This document shows positions 52,140-61,273 of a DNA stretch of 64,000 nucleotides, one piece after another. The DNA comes from Maribellus sediminis (lineage in GTDB: Bacteria > Bacteroidota > Bacteroidia > Bacteroidales > Prolixibacteraceae). Position numbers and translations under genes: made by a program. The stretch lies in the NCBI RefSeq assembly GCF_011799805.1, contig NZ_WXUB01000001.1:1715602-1779601 (forward strand), read 5' to 3'. Under the pieces are notes generated by a model, which was not told the origin of the DNA, made no database searches, and worked only from the letters and a program-made list of their open reading frames with translations. How positions within the stretch are numbered: position 1 is the first letter of the stretch; each line of letters opens with the position of its first letter.

Positions 52140-52710
52140 TGTGGTTATTTTTTTGTTGTTTTACTTCTTCCAGTTTATTTACGATCATAGTTATAAGGCT
52201 GAGTTTTGTCTGGTAGAACTCCAGCATGGCATTGATTACCCGTTCGTCGTTGGGATTTGCAGCCAGGTCGCTCTGCAGGTTTTTATACAGCCTTTCAAAT
52301 TCTTTAAGTTCGTCCTGCATCATGGCTTCTTCGTCTTCCGTGATCATTCCTTCGGCGCTTAATGCATTCCATTGCTCCAATCCTGTATTTATCGAGGTAG
52401 TATAGTAAAATTCCACTTCCTGGTATTCCGGTGAAACAGAAGCCAAAGTAACAGCCTTGCTTTTGTTGGCATTCAGGATCAAGCCCTGAGAATCAGGCGA
52501 GAAATAGATAAAAGCCTGGTTGGTGGCTAAGAACGCGAATACAACTACTGCGGCTACTTTTAAAACCAGATTCAAGGATACTTTTCTTGTTCTGTTTTTT
52601 GCCTTCAATTTAGCTTCAAATCTCTCGAAATGACCTTCAAAAGGTTCATTGTCGTTCAAAGCATCCAGGTTATTGGCAATCAATTCTTCTATGTAATCTT
52701 TTTCTTTCAT
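52126..52710 (-). CDS. Anti-sigma-factor-like membrane protein
   Basis: A 194-residue protein with a cytoplasmic N-terminus (1-45, 'IANNLDALNDNEPFEGHFER'), one membrane helix (about 48-66) and a periplasmic helical, acidic domain. No ZAS zinc motif is visible, so the anti-sigma call rests on topology and its position 7 bp after an ECF sigma gene. 'EPFEGHFERFEAKL' is reminiscent of other Bacteroidota anti-sigma-type proteins from similar operons. It overlaps the following beta-repeat gene. Confidence 0.6.
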   Translation of the reverse strand: MKEKDYIEELIANNLDALNDNEPFEGHFERFEAKLKAKNRTRKVSLNLVLKVAAVVVFAFLATNQAFIYFSPDSQGLILNANKSKAVTLASVSPEYQEVEFYYTTSINTGLEQWNALSAEGMITEDEEAMMQDELKEFERLYKNLQSDLAANPNDERVINAMLEFYQTKLSLITMIVNKLEEVKQQKNNHNESI

Positions 52711-52717
52711 CGTCTTT

Positions 52718-53272
52718 TTAATTGTAAGAGAATACTTCTTTTCCTTTCAGCATATCTCTGAGTTTATTTTTGGCTCGTAACAGCTGGGTTCGTGAGGCAG
52801 AATTCGATATATTCAGAATCTGACTGATCTCTTCGTGATCGTAACCTTCGATGAGGTAGAGACTGAGAACTACACGATAGCCATCAGAAAGGTTTTGTAT
52901 GGCTGCTTTCAGTACCTCGGCATTTATTTCATGCGTCGGCATCTGATAATCTTCAATTTGTGTAGTACGTTCGTCGATTTCCTCGAGCTGTACTTTCCTT
53001 TTTTTTAAATAATCCAAAGAGCGGTTTACAACTATCTTTTTCAACCAGGCGCCAAAACTCACTTCGCCTTTGTACGTGTTCATTTTCTTAAAAGCACTCA
53101 GAAAAGCTTCTTGCATCACATCTTCTGCCTCCATGGCATCGTTCACTATCCGAAGGCTTACACTGTACATCGCTTTATAATAAAGTTTATACATTTGAAA
53201 CTGAGCCTTTTCATCCCCCTCACGGCACCGGTCGATAATGTCCTGATGTATGTTTTTGTAAAGCTTATTCAC
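52718..53272 (-). CDS. ECF RNA polymerase sigma factor
   Basis: A 184-residue sigma-70 family protein with region 2 ('EAEDVMQEAFLSAFKKMNTY', 'SFGAWLKKIVVNRSLDYLKK') and region 4 ('GYRVVLSLYLIEGYDHEEIS', 'SRTQLLRAKNKLRD'). It directs polymerase to a small regulon, often including its own operon. It starts the three-gene operon with a membrane anti-sigma-like protein and a secreted beta-repeat protein. The 238-bp upstream region holds no gene. Confidence 0.92.
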   Translation of the reverse strand: MNKLYKNIHQDIIDRCREGDEKAQFQMYKLYYKAMYSVSLRIVNDAMEAEDVMQEAFLSAFKKMNTYKGEVSFGAWLKKIVVNRSLDYLKKRKVQLEEIDERTTQIEDYQMPTHEINAEVLKAAIQNLSDGYRVVLSLYLIEGYDHEEISQILNISNSASRTQLLRAKNKLRDMLKGKEVFSYN

Positions 53273-53510
53273 TGCTTGTTTTTCTGAATGAATGACGAAG
53301 GTAATATTTCAATGTTGCATACGTTGCGAAAATATTTTTAGTTTTTTTGAATGAAGGTTGAAATTTGTTGGGATAGACAGTATTACGGGGGACTTGAAAC
53401 ATGGTACGGATTCTACAGAACCAGATATTCTGCAAAAAAAATAGGCTTTTGAAGGGGAGCGTAGATTATACCGCATCAGCGTCTGCGGTGTTAAAAGAAG
53501 TATAAAAGTT

Positions 53511-54203
53511 TTATTGTAAGGAATTGTAATATTCTACCAGCGCCTTCAGTTTATCTTCTTTTCGCTGGTTGACTTTGTTCTTTTTAATGAAGTTAGCAAC
53601 TTCTTTTGCATGATCAGGAAAGACGTTCTCCAAATCACTTTTACTTTCTATTTTTTGAGCGGCATCCATTCCTATTCGAATATAATAGCTGTCAGTTTTT
53701 TCAAGAAACCTGGCCGGTTCGGGTTCCTTATAGGCACCCGGAGGTACAGGTTGACGATATTCAATATTCGGACGGGCATATAAGGTGGCATTTCCTTTCA
53801 CAACTAATTTGAAAAATCCACGCCGTATTTTTTTTGCGCTAATAAACGGAATGTATTCCATGGTGTAATCACCGAACGTTACTTTTTCGATGATTTCGGG
53901 AGCTGCAATCGCAGCAACTTTCCCGTCGGGCGATTGAAATTGCATTTCGTCGTTATAGATATTGTATCGCAACGGAATCTCAACAAATTTCACTTTTGAC
54001 GAGGTGTATACATCTCCTTTAATAAATTCAGGATTTAAATAGGGCGAACCTTCAATGTCCTTTTCTGAAATCATATTCTTGATCTCGCCGTTTACCATTT
54101 TATTGGTACGGAAAAAATCGATGGCCTGGTTGAGCTGGTAATCGCCCTGTGCAAAAGTTGACAGACTACAGGCGAGAAAAAAAAGTAGCGCTATGGTTTT
54201 CAT
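53511..54203 (-). CDS. Secreted protein of unknown function
   Basis: I do not recognise this 230-residue protein. It has a clear signal peptide (MKTIALLFFLACSLSTFAQ) and a strand-rich body including 'MEYIPFISAKKIRRGFFKLV' and 'FLEKTDSYYIRIG', then a Lys-rich helical tail. It is transcribed alone downstream of rho, separated by the rho terminator. A periplasmic location is all that can be stated. Confidence 0.6.
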   Translation of the reverse strand: MKTIALLFFLACSLSTFAQGDYQLNQAIDFFRTNKMVNGEIKNMISEKDIEGSPYLNPEFIKGDVYTSSKVKFVEIPLRYNIYNDEMQFQSPDGKVAAIAAPEIIEKVTFGDYTMEYIPFISAKKIRRGFFKLVVKGNATLYARPNIEYRQPVPPGAYKEPEPARFLEKTDSYYIRIGMDAAQKIESKSDLENVFPDHAKEVANFIKKNKVNQRKEDKLKALVEYYNSLQ

Positions 54204-54326
54204 GTCGGCATATTAATGGAATTCGTCTAAATTAGAAAAAGCAGACCAAAAATCGAACCATTCAATTCGAATAAAAATTAAAATGCTTATGAAGGTTAAA
54301 TATTTATGTTAATTACTGGATTTTGA

Positions 54327-54361
54327 CAAAAAAAAAGCAAGCCTCAATTGACTTGCTTTTC
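54327..54361 (-). terminator. Terminator of rho
   Basis: A stem AAAAGCAAG/CTTGCTTTT with a 10-base loop and a run of eight or nine Us on the minus strand, 23 bases after the rho stop. Confidence 0.8.
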
Positions 54362-54383
54362 ATTCTTATCATGGTATTTAATC

Positions 54384-56240
54384 TTAACCGTCGTTCATCG
54401 AAGCCAGAAATTCTTCCGGGCTTGAAGCACGCATCAACCTTGTTTTCATGAATTCCATGGCTTCCAGCGAATTCATATCGCCCAGGTAGTTGCGCAAGAT
54501 CCACAATTTGTCGAGTACTTCTTTCGAAAGCAGCAAGTCTTCGCGACGTGTACTTGATGTAGGAATATCCACTGATGGGAAAATACGTTTGTTCGAAAGT
54601 TTCCTGTCGAGTTGCAATTCCATGTTACCGGTACCTTTAAATTCTTCGAAAATAACTTCATCCATTTTCGAGCCGGTTTCGGTAAGTGCTGTTGAAATAA
54701 TGGTGAGCGAACCACCTTCTTCGATGTTTCGTGCTGCACCAAAGAAACGTTTTGGTTTGTGTAATGCGTTGGCATCAACACCACCTGAAAGTACTTTACC
54801 CGAAGCAGGTTGTACAGTATTGTAAGCACGTGCCAAACGGGTGATTGAGTCGAGCAGGATAACAACATCGTGTCCGCATTCTACCATTCTTTTGGCTTTC
54901 TCAAGAACGATATTTGCCACTTTAACGTGTTTTTCAGCCGGTTCATCAAAAGTTGAGGCAATCACCTCAGCATTTACACTCCGCGCCATGTCGGTTACCT
55001 CTTCCGGACGTTCATCGATCAAAAGAACGATCATGTAAACTTCAGGGTGATTTGCTGCAATTGCGTTGGCAATCTCTTTTAGTAAAACGGTTTTACCTGT
55101 TTTTGGCTGAGCTACGATCAATCCACGCTGACCTTTACCAATTGGTGCAAACATATCCACGATCCTCGTTGAAATATTATCGTGACCGTTGCCGGTTAAA
55201 ATGAATTTTTCATCAGGGAAAAGTGGCGTAAGGTGGTCGAACGGAACGCGATCGCGAATGTATTCGGGACTACGACCATTAATTTCGAGCACTTTTATCA
55301 GCGGGAAATATTTTTCACCTTCTTTTGGCGGACGAACAGTTCCTTTTACGGTGTCACCGGTTTTCAATCCAAATAACTTGATCTGCGACTGAGAAACATA
55401 AATATCGTCAGGCGAGTTCAGATAATTGAAATCCGATGAGCGAAGGAAGCCATAACCATCCTGCAGAATTTCCAGAACACCAGTATTGGTAATTATTCCG
55501 TCGAACTCGAATTGACGTGTTTTTTGACGGTTGTTCTGATTTTGATTCTGATTATGTTGTTTTTGTTGTCCTTGCTGATTTTGCTGTTGTTGTTGTGGTT
55601 GTTGCTGTTGTCCTTCGTGTTGTTTGTTCTCCTGTTTTGGAGTTTCCGGTGCCTTAGCCTGAACTGCTGCTTTTTCCTCTTTTCGCTGAACTTGTTCGCT
55701 TTGTGGTTTAACCTGAGGTTTTTGATGCTTTTCAACCGGTTTGTTGGCCTGTTGTTCCTTACTTTCCACCTTTGGTGCCGCAGCTTGTTCTGTTTTTTCG
55801 GCAGGCGTTTCAGGTGCTTTTTCTCTGTTAAAACCTTTTATAATGGCTTTAATCTGGTCCTGACGCGATTGCGCATGGTCCTGTGCCTCTGTTTTTTTAG
55901 GTTCATTCTTTTTTTGGTCGCCTTTGTTTTTAGGTCCCGAACCAACCTTTTCGCGTTTAACAGTTTCTACACGCTGACGCGGACGTTTTCCTCTGCGAGG
56001 CTCTTCCTGCGGTTCTTCCTGTGGCTCGCTCTTTTTTAAACGCCCAAGGATTCCTCCTTTTTGCTCTTTTGATGCAGGTTTGGGGCTTTTCTTTTCGGCC
56101 TCCATAACGGCCTGCGTGTCTAATATTTTGTAAATCAAGTCTTGTTTCTTGTAGGAATCAACACGCTTGATATTGAGTTCTTTAGCTATATCCTTGAGCT
56201 CAGGAAGTAGCTTTTTGTTTAATTCCAGAATGTCGTACAT
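54384..56240 (-). CDS. rho: Transcription termination factor Rho with long disordered insert
   Basis: A 618-residue Rho; E. coli Rho has 419. Residues 1-45 are the Rho N-terminal helical domain. Residues 46-243 are a low-complexity insert: first Pro/Lys/Arg/Glu-rich, then Gln/Asn/His-rich (about 204-239). The RNA-binding cold-shock-like domain follows (247-320, '[14 protein letters not shown]'). The hexameric ATPase has Walker A 'AQPKTGKT' (377-384), Walker B '[16 protein letters not shown]', the Q/R loops and '[20 protein letters not shown]'. From memory, a similar insert in Bacteroides Rho drives phase separation and changes termination. It is a single gene with its own terminator. Confidence 0.95.
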   Translation of the reverse strand: MYDILELNKKLLPELKDIAKELNIKRVDSYKKQDLIYKILDTQAVMEAEKKSPKPASKEQKGGILGRLKKSEPQEEPQEEPRRGKRPRQRVETVKREKVGSGPKNKGDQKKNEPKKTEAQDHAQSRQDQIKAIIKGFNREKAPETPAEKTEQAAAPKVESKEQQANKPVEKHQKPQVKPQSEQVQRKEEKAAVQAKAPETPKQENKQHEGQQQQPQQQQQNQQGQQKQHNQNQNQNNRQKTRQFEFDGIITNTGVLEILQDGYGFLRSSDFNYLNSPDDIYVSQSQIKLFGLKTGDTVKGTVRPPKEGEKYFPLIKVLEINGRSPEYIRDRVPFDHLTPLFPDEKFILTGNGHDNISTRIVDMFAPIGKGQRGLIVAQPKTGKTVLLKEIANAIAANHPEVYMIVLLIDERPEEVTDMARSVNAEVIASTFDEPAEKHVKVANIVLEKAKRMVECGHDVVILLDSITRLARAYNTVQPASGKVLSGGVDANALHKPKRFFGAARNIEEGGSLTIISTALTETGSKMDEVIFEEFKGTGNMELQLDRKLSNKRIFPSVDIPTSSTRREDLLLSKEVLDKLWILRNYLGDMNSLEAMEFMKTRLMRASSPEEFLASMNDG

Positions 56241-56570
56241 ATGATAAGATTAAATCTTTTTCCCGATTAATAATTGTCTGATAAAAATTTTTGGAACAAT
56301 TTACGAGGGGAGTGATTTCAACGGAAATCGAGTGCAAGTATAAATAATACTGCTCAGATAACAAAATTCTCTTTCTCTTTTTTCTTCTCCCTTCGCTGTT
56401 CAGTCTAAATTTTGTGCTTTTACTAGGTGCTGTATCCCTAAAGATCCGTAAGTAAGTGTTATAAAGTTAACGTAAATATTTTCAAACTATACGTTTATAA
56501 CGCACAAAAGGTTCATTTATTGAGTCCTTAAACGGCGTGAAATTCAAAATTGCCAATTTAATTGTACGGC
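56241..56570. other. Gene-free region upstream of rho
   Basis: 330 bp without a credible gene. On the minus strand TATACTTGCACTCG (box 56335-56342) is one mismatch from TAnnTTTG and resembles the tRNA promoters above; it would give rho an approximately 85-base leader. Confidence 0.35.
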
Positions 56571-57164
56571 TTATTTTTTGCCCACTAAGCTGATTACACT
56601 AGCCTTACCTATGTGATAGAGTCCTTCATTTAATTCAGTTTCTGTTTTTATGATCGATAATTCTGATAGTTCTGAAAAATCGAATTGAAGTTCCTCTTTT
56701 GAATACAGCATTTCAATATCCCTTGGGCCACCTGATTTATACAGTATCTGTTCTTTGCTGAAAGCTTGAAGTAATATTGTACCACCCGGCTTTAAAAAGG
56801 AAAGTAATTTTTGATGATACCCGGTTCTTTTTAAAGCAGGCATATGAGCAAAAATAAGAACCAAACAATCGAAACTTTCCGGTGCAAAATAAACGTTTTC
56901 GTATGCTGCAAGTTTATAATCGATGTTTACTTCGTGCAATTTGGCAAGTTGAAGTGCCTTTTTTTTACCTTCAGTACTGGGATCAAAAGCGCTAACATCC
57001 CAATTCTTTTGCGCCGCGTACACTGCATTTCTTCCTTCACCTTCAGCCGGAAACAGTATTTTACCCGGTACCAGGTTGGCAAGTTCGTTTACCAAAAACC
57101 GGTTGGGTTCTTCTCCGTAGGCATATTCGCTGGCGCTGTAGCGCTGATTCCAGAAATCGTTCAT
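56571..57164 (-). CDS. Class I SAM-dependent methyltransferase (TehB-like)
   Basis: A 197-residue enzyme beginning 'MNDFWNQRYSASEYAYGEEP', the typical start of the TehB/thiopurine methyltransferase-like group, with SAM motif I 'ILFPAEGEGRNAVYAA' and acidic 'DVSAFDPS'. Later come 'FDCLVLIFAHMP' and 'FLKPGGTILLQAFSKEQ'. Substrates of such enzymes include tellurite, selenite or small thiols, but none can be assigned. It is monocistronic upstream of rho. Confidence 0.8.
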   Translation of the reverse strand: MNDFWNQRYSASEYAYGEEPNRFLVNELANLVPGKILFPAEGEGRNAVYAAQKNWDVSAFDPSTEGKKKALQLAKLHEVNIDYKLAAYENVYFAPESFDCLVLIFAHMPALKRTGYHQKLLSFLKPGGTILLQAFSKEQILYKSGGPRDIEMLYSKEELQFDFSELSELSIIKTETELNEGLYHIGKASVISLVGKK

Positions 57165-57216
57165 CGATTTTTAGATTACAAACACAGGTAGGAACTTTTG
57201 GTTCAGGCAACAAAAG

Positions 57217-57241
57217 AAAAGACTGCGTTTTGCAGCCTTTT
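57217..57241 (-). terminator. Terminator of the 57284-58243 lipoprotein gene
   Basis: A 10-bp stem AAAAGGCTGC/GCAGTCTTTT (one G-U pair), loop AAAAC, then CTTTTGTT on the minus strand. Confidence 0.7.
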
Positions 57242-57283
57242 CCTGTCCCCTTATTTACTATCCCCTCGTTGTCCCAACATATT

Positions 57284-58243
57284 TTAAAAACAGTATTGTA
57301 CTTTTAGTTCTATCTTATAAAAATTGTAGCCTTCTACGGGTCCAAAATAGTAATAGATTGGGGGCTTCGGAGACATCGGAATCCCTGAATAAATTACTTG
57401 TCCATTTGTACCTAATTCATTATACCCGGTAACAAACACTTCGGGTTCAACAAGGGTTGTAAACATCCACTCCTGATCAAAGTTGAATATGATATTTCCT
57501 GAATCGAAGCTTAAGTAACCGATGTCTAACCAATTATTTTCCCCAATTTTAGCTACAATCCTTTGGCCATCAATATTCGTAGCATCAAGATAGAATGCTT
57601 TGTTCACCATTGTTCCGCAATATGCCGGAAATGGGAAACATCCTCCGCCTATGTTTGGTGTACCGGGCGTATATTCTGTGTAAGTCGCATTACTTTTAGG
57701 ACTAAATGTATCTCCTTCACTCCAGGTCGATATGCTTTCACCTGTTTGTCGATTACTTGCTTCGACGTGAGCTACAAACAAAACAGGATTACCTTCAGAT
57801 AAAAGATAATCATCCGCAATTTGATCTTGCGGGATCAGGAAAATGAAATTGTTGAAACCGAAGTTCTTGAACGGAAATCTTCCAGGAGTAGGTTTATTGA
57901 CCGGATTTGAGGGGACCTCCTCAATATCGGTGCCTACCCAAAGCTGAACTCGGTCGATGTTATAGTTCTGATTACCCAGAAAAAGTACGATAAGGGAGTT
58001 ATGGTTATACATTACGTCCATCGAACCCACCTCTTCACCTTTATGGAGCAGAGGGAAAGATTGAGTTCCGCCTGTATTTATAATCCCTACCTCCCCACTT
58101 TTCAATCCAACAATTTCCTGGTTTAAGTCTGCCGTCACAGCTAGCATTTCTCCTTCGTAGTTTGGTATAAGCTGGTCGCTGTTACAACTCCAGAACACAC
58201 TACCCACGACTAACATCATCACTGCCAAAATCTTCGCTTTCAT
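57284..58243 (-). CDS. Lipoprotein of unknown function
   Basis: A 319-residue protein with a lipoprotein signal (lipobox VFWSC, Cys20). The mature part is strand-rich; a conserved-looking segment 'NYNIDRVQLWVGTDIEEVPS' and 'DDYLLSEGNPVLFVAHVEAS' resembles calcium-binding or matrix-type extracellular beta domains. There are several Cys in 'GGCFPFPAYCGTMVN'. No family is recognised with certainty. It has its own terminator and stands alone, so no context helps. Confidence 0.6.
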   Translation of the reverse strand: MKAKILAVMMLVVGSVFWSCNSDQLIPNYEGEMLAVTADLNQEIVGLKSGEVGIINTGGTQSFPLLHKGEEVGSMDVMYNHNSLIVLFLGNQNYNIDRVQLWVGTDIEEVPSNPVNKPTPGRFPFKNFGFNNFIFLIPQDQIADDYLLSEGNPVLFVAHVEASNRQTGESISTWSEGDTFSPKSNATYTEYTPGTPNIGGGCFPFPAYCGTMVNKAFYLDATNIDGQRIVAKIGENNWLDIGYLSFDSGNIIFNFDQEWMFTTLVEPEVFVTGYNELGTNGQVIYSGIPMSPKPPIYYYFGPVEGYNFYKIELKVQYCF

Positions 58244-58678
58244 TGATTTAATTTTTGTTGTGTTTTTTTCAATTTTTCATTACAGATAAACCTGTTACAG
58301 ACTTAGCTGATCAATTAAATAGGGGTTGATTAAAATTCGGAAGTTTTACAGTTGATATCGATTTTGTTATCAACCGTTGTCTTTTTGAAGCGTCCTAAAT
58401 CAAAGACTTATATCCTCGTGTTTATTTATCGCGCCTTAATTGGCGAAGTACATTTCTTAAAATTCAACTCAATATATATCTTTTGCAGATATGACTTTAC
58501 TTCTTGCCAGCTAAAGTTTTTAACTGATAGGAAGTTACGTCGAAATAGTGATGTTAAAAACGTCGCTGTTTCCTTTGTGTCGTATGATTCAAAATTTTTA
58601 TTGATTTTGAAAGTGTTGACAATATTTGTTTCGATTTTGACGGGTTCACGCAATAGAAATTTCAAAGTTGAACATAAG
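58244..58678. other. Gene-free region
   Basis: About 435 bp, A+T-rich, between two minus-strand genes. Frames on both strands (up to 168 codons on the plus strand) have no recognisable features and overlap a coding gene, so none is called. Confidence 0.35.
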
Positions 58679-58702
58679 AAAGGCGCACAGCTGTGCGCCT
58701 TT
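58679..58702 (-). terminator. Terminator of the multihaem gene
   Basis: A perfect 24-bp palindrome AAAGGCGCACAG/CTGTGCGCCTTT, 25 bases after the stop at 58728. Confidence 0.75.
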
Positions 58703-58727
58703 TGTCTAAATGTAATTAGTACATTAT

Positions 58728-61019
58728 TTATCGATGTACCACTTTTCCTGTTAATACTTCTTCATCAAATTGAATGCGATAAAAAATTAAGTCATCTGAA
58801 AGTTTTTCAGCGTTATACGATACCTTGTAACTTTGCCCTGCAAATATCTTTTCATTAAGTACCACATCCAGTTTTTTCCCGGTTACATCAAAAAGCTCAA
58901 TCAAACAATGTGAATCACTTTTGTTCGTAAACTGGAAATTGAGTATGTTGAAGAACGGATTCGGATAAACATTAACTCCAAATTCTGCATTACCTGAATT
59001 TCCAATATGTGCGCTTTTGGTCATATCCGATTCGCACCAGGAATCGCTACCAGAATATTTGTATCCTTCTTTGTTAATTGACTCCAGAGTGAAGCACCAT
59101 TGTCCGATCGGATTTCTGATTGCACGCGATGTAAATGTCACGAGACCGCTTGCATCGGTTACGCCGCTTACACTGCCTGAGGTTGGCCCGTCAAAAGTGC
59201 CGTTTACTGTTGCGTGATCAATGACCACTCCATTCAAATCGGTAACTCGTACGGTAACCGAAATCGATTCTTTACTGCCTTTTAAAATGTTTCGTGTAAA
59301 TCCGGTTGCCACAACCGAAATTGGAATTAAATCCGGTATGGGAGGAGTTCCAACTTCTTCTTCACACATAACTTCCGGTGCCGATTTTCCGTTAGCAGCC
59401 CATAAATCGTATAAGTCTTGGCCCAGTGTATTGGTGTTGTTTTCATCTCTTAAGAATTCAATGAATTCTTTTGAAACAGTTTGATACATCAGTTGGGCTT
59501 TTATAAAAGTGGCACCTGCCGGAATGGTATATAGCGTATTGTCGTAATTTTGCCCATCGATATAGGAATAGCCAACAACAGGTGATTGAATAGCTTCCAA
59601 TGCTGCATTAGTAAAACCTTGTGGTGGAATCCGGTTGTCTTTTATAACTTTATTGTTCAACACAAAGTGAAATGAAGAACCATCTTCTTCGTTGGCTGTT
59701 CCGGCGGCTGTTAATACATTGTCATCCATTCCTAACCTGGTTTCATATATTTTAGTTCCTGATGTCTGTAATTCAGCGGTTTCGTAATTATAGGCGCCGG
59801 ATTCAAAAATTGTATTTCCGCTTGCATTAAGTGCAATGATATTGATCCAGATTCTTCTCCCTTCGGGATAACCTGAAGGTAATTTGTGACCCGTATTATT
59901 TGTTATTTTGACAATAGCGTTTTGGGTCCCATCAGAATTATCCGTCACAGTTAAATCCATCGAAGCTGCATTCTGAAGCATATACAATGCCCTTTGTTTC
60001 CCGCTTTCCAGGGCAAGGGAATCTACTTCGTCAGGATATAATTGTGCAACAAGGTCGGGAATGAAAGTATTTCCACCAGTCATATCATGCAAGGGCAAAT
60101 CATCACGAAATATTGTTCCTCTTTTGTTGGCTGCAACGCCACTAACGTCGTGCATGTGGCAATCCTGGCAAGTTGAGACATTGGTTTTGTTTCCTCCGAA
60201 CGCTTCTGAAGGAACTCCGTCAGGATTGTTTTCGGGATTGAAGTCGCTTATTATCCATTCACTATAAGTCCGTTCTATTGGCAGCATCATATGTGTAGTA
60301 AATGCTCCAACGCCTTTGTTTATACCTCCTAAAGTAAAACCACCATTTTCTCCAATTGCCGGACTGCTAACATCGTGGCAGGTTCCGCAAATGTCAGACT
60401 CACTGTGAAATGGCGAGTAAAATATTTGATGCTTTGCGGCCGCATCGACGAATGGCCCGCGTTTGGCATTGGCATCGTGTGCTACGTACATCCCGTTTCC
60501 TGATTGGGGCGGGATCATGGTGATTCCCGACAGATACTCCTGGTCAGAAAGGTAAGTGTTGTTTGTGTATTCTGTATTCCCTTCGAATGGATTGATTCCG
60601 ATATCAGAAGGTTTAACCAGTTTATGACAAAAGTCGCACTGAACACCTTCCCGGTCATTGCTGTTTAAAGCGGAGCCATCGGTAGGAGTAGAGCGGCCAT
60701 TGAGCCATCCGTCAGGCGCATGGCAACGGATACATAAATCGCCTGAGCCCGGAGCATCTTGCTCGGCAATAGTCAAACAGGCGTAAAATAGAGGATCACG
60801 TGCAGCTTGCGACATCATACTGCCTCGCCAGTTAAAAGCCGGTTCAATGGTCTTATCGTAGCCTCCGTGGCAATTGTCGCATTTGTCAGGGTGTTCAATA
60901 TTGCCGGATCCACCCGGTTGGGAGCCCGGCATAAAAAAATCTTCAATAGTAGTTCCAACTGCTGCAATTATCACTATGGAAATGATAATGCCTATGAGTA
61001 TAAATACAGATTTTTTCAT
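58728..61019 (-). CDS. Five-haem c-type cytochrome with T9SS sorting tail
   Basis: A 763-residue exported protein with an N-terminal hydrophobic signal (4-24). Five CxxCH haem motifs lie at Cys47, Cys95, Cys127, Cys210 and Cys283, in the arrangement of multihaem family 'perchlorate reductase/cytochrome c554-like' proteins. A beta-rich domain (360-550), an Ig-like (Big) domain (about 565-660, 'DLNGVVIDHATVNGTF') and a C-terminal type IX sorting domain ('GVNVYPNPFFNILNF') follow. It is likely displayed on the cell surface, where it could pass electrons to an outside acceptor. It has its own terminator; no partner reductase is in view. Confidence 0.85.
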   Translation of the reverse strand: MKKSVFILIGIIISIVIIAAVGTTIEDFFMPGSQPGGSGNIEHPDKCDNCHGGYDKTIEPAFNWRGSMMSQAARDPLFYACLTIAEQDAPGSGDLCIRCHAPDGWLNGRSTPTDGSALNSNDREGVQCDFCHKLVKPSDIGINPFEGNTEYTNNTYLSDQEYLSGITMIPPQSGNGMYVAHDANAKRGPFVDAAAKHQIFYSPFHSESDICGTCHDVSSPAIGENGGFTLGGINKGVGAFTTHMMLPIERTYSEWIISDFNPENNPDGVPSEAFGGNKTNVSTCQDCHMHDVSGVAANKRGTIFRDDLPLHDMTGGNTFIPDLVAQLYPDEVDSLALESGKQRALYMLQNAASMDLTVTDNSDGTQNAIVKITNNTGHKLPSGYPEGRRIWINIIALNASGNTIFESGAYNYETAELQTSGTKIYETRLGMDDNVLTAAGTANEEDGSSFHFVLNNKVIKDNRIPPQGFTNAALEAIQSPVVGYSYIDGQNYDNTLYTIPAGATFIKAQLMYQTVSKEFIEFLRDENNTNTLGQDLYDLWAANGKSAPEVMCEEEVGTPPIPDLIPISVVATGFTRNILKGSKESISVTVRVTDLNGVVIDHATVNGTFDGPTSGSVSGVTDASGLVTFTSRAIRNPIGQWCFTLESINKEGYKYSGSDSWCESDMTKSAHIGNSGNAEFGVNVYPNPFFNILNFQFTNKSDSHCLIELFDVTGKKLDVVLNEKIFAGQSYKVSYNAEKLSDDLIFYRIQFDEEVLTGKVVHR

Positions 61020-61214
61020 GGTGGTTTGGTTTATTTTGTTTTACTCCTTTGTTTACTATTGACGGTACGGAGTTTAATCGTAAATGTTATTGAAATAAAG
61101 GATGTTAGTGAAATTTGGAATAAGTCTTAGTAAGCTTAAGAATGATGATGCTTATGGAGAGATGTGACAGATAAGCGTATTTGGGCCATTAAACCGAAAT
61201 GGTAATAAACAAAA

Positions 61215-61238
61215 ACCGGCAGAATTGCTTCCGCCGGT
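61215..61238 (-). terminator. Terminator of the adhesin gene
   Basis: A 10-bp stem ACCGGCGGAA/TTCTGCCGGT (one G-U), tetraloop GCAA, then TTTTTG on the minus strand, 36 bases after the stop. Confidence 0.85.
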
Positions 61239-61273
61239 CCTATTAAAAACGTTACGACTTAGTTCGCTGTACG

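Noticed and set aside
55512..56039. 175-codon Leu/Phe-rich frame opposite the Rho insert
   Set aside because: It is the complement of Gln/Asn/Lys codons in low-complexity DNA, so it lacks stops by composition only.
58426..58665. 79-codon minus-strand frame in the same gap
   Set aside because: Basic, helix-like but without promoter, start context or known motif; too weak to call.
58352..58858. 168-codon plus-strand frame upstream of the multihaem gene end
   Set aside because: It runs through a perfect terminator hairpin and into the coding region of the opposite gene, with no family features.
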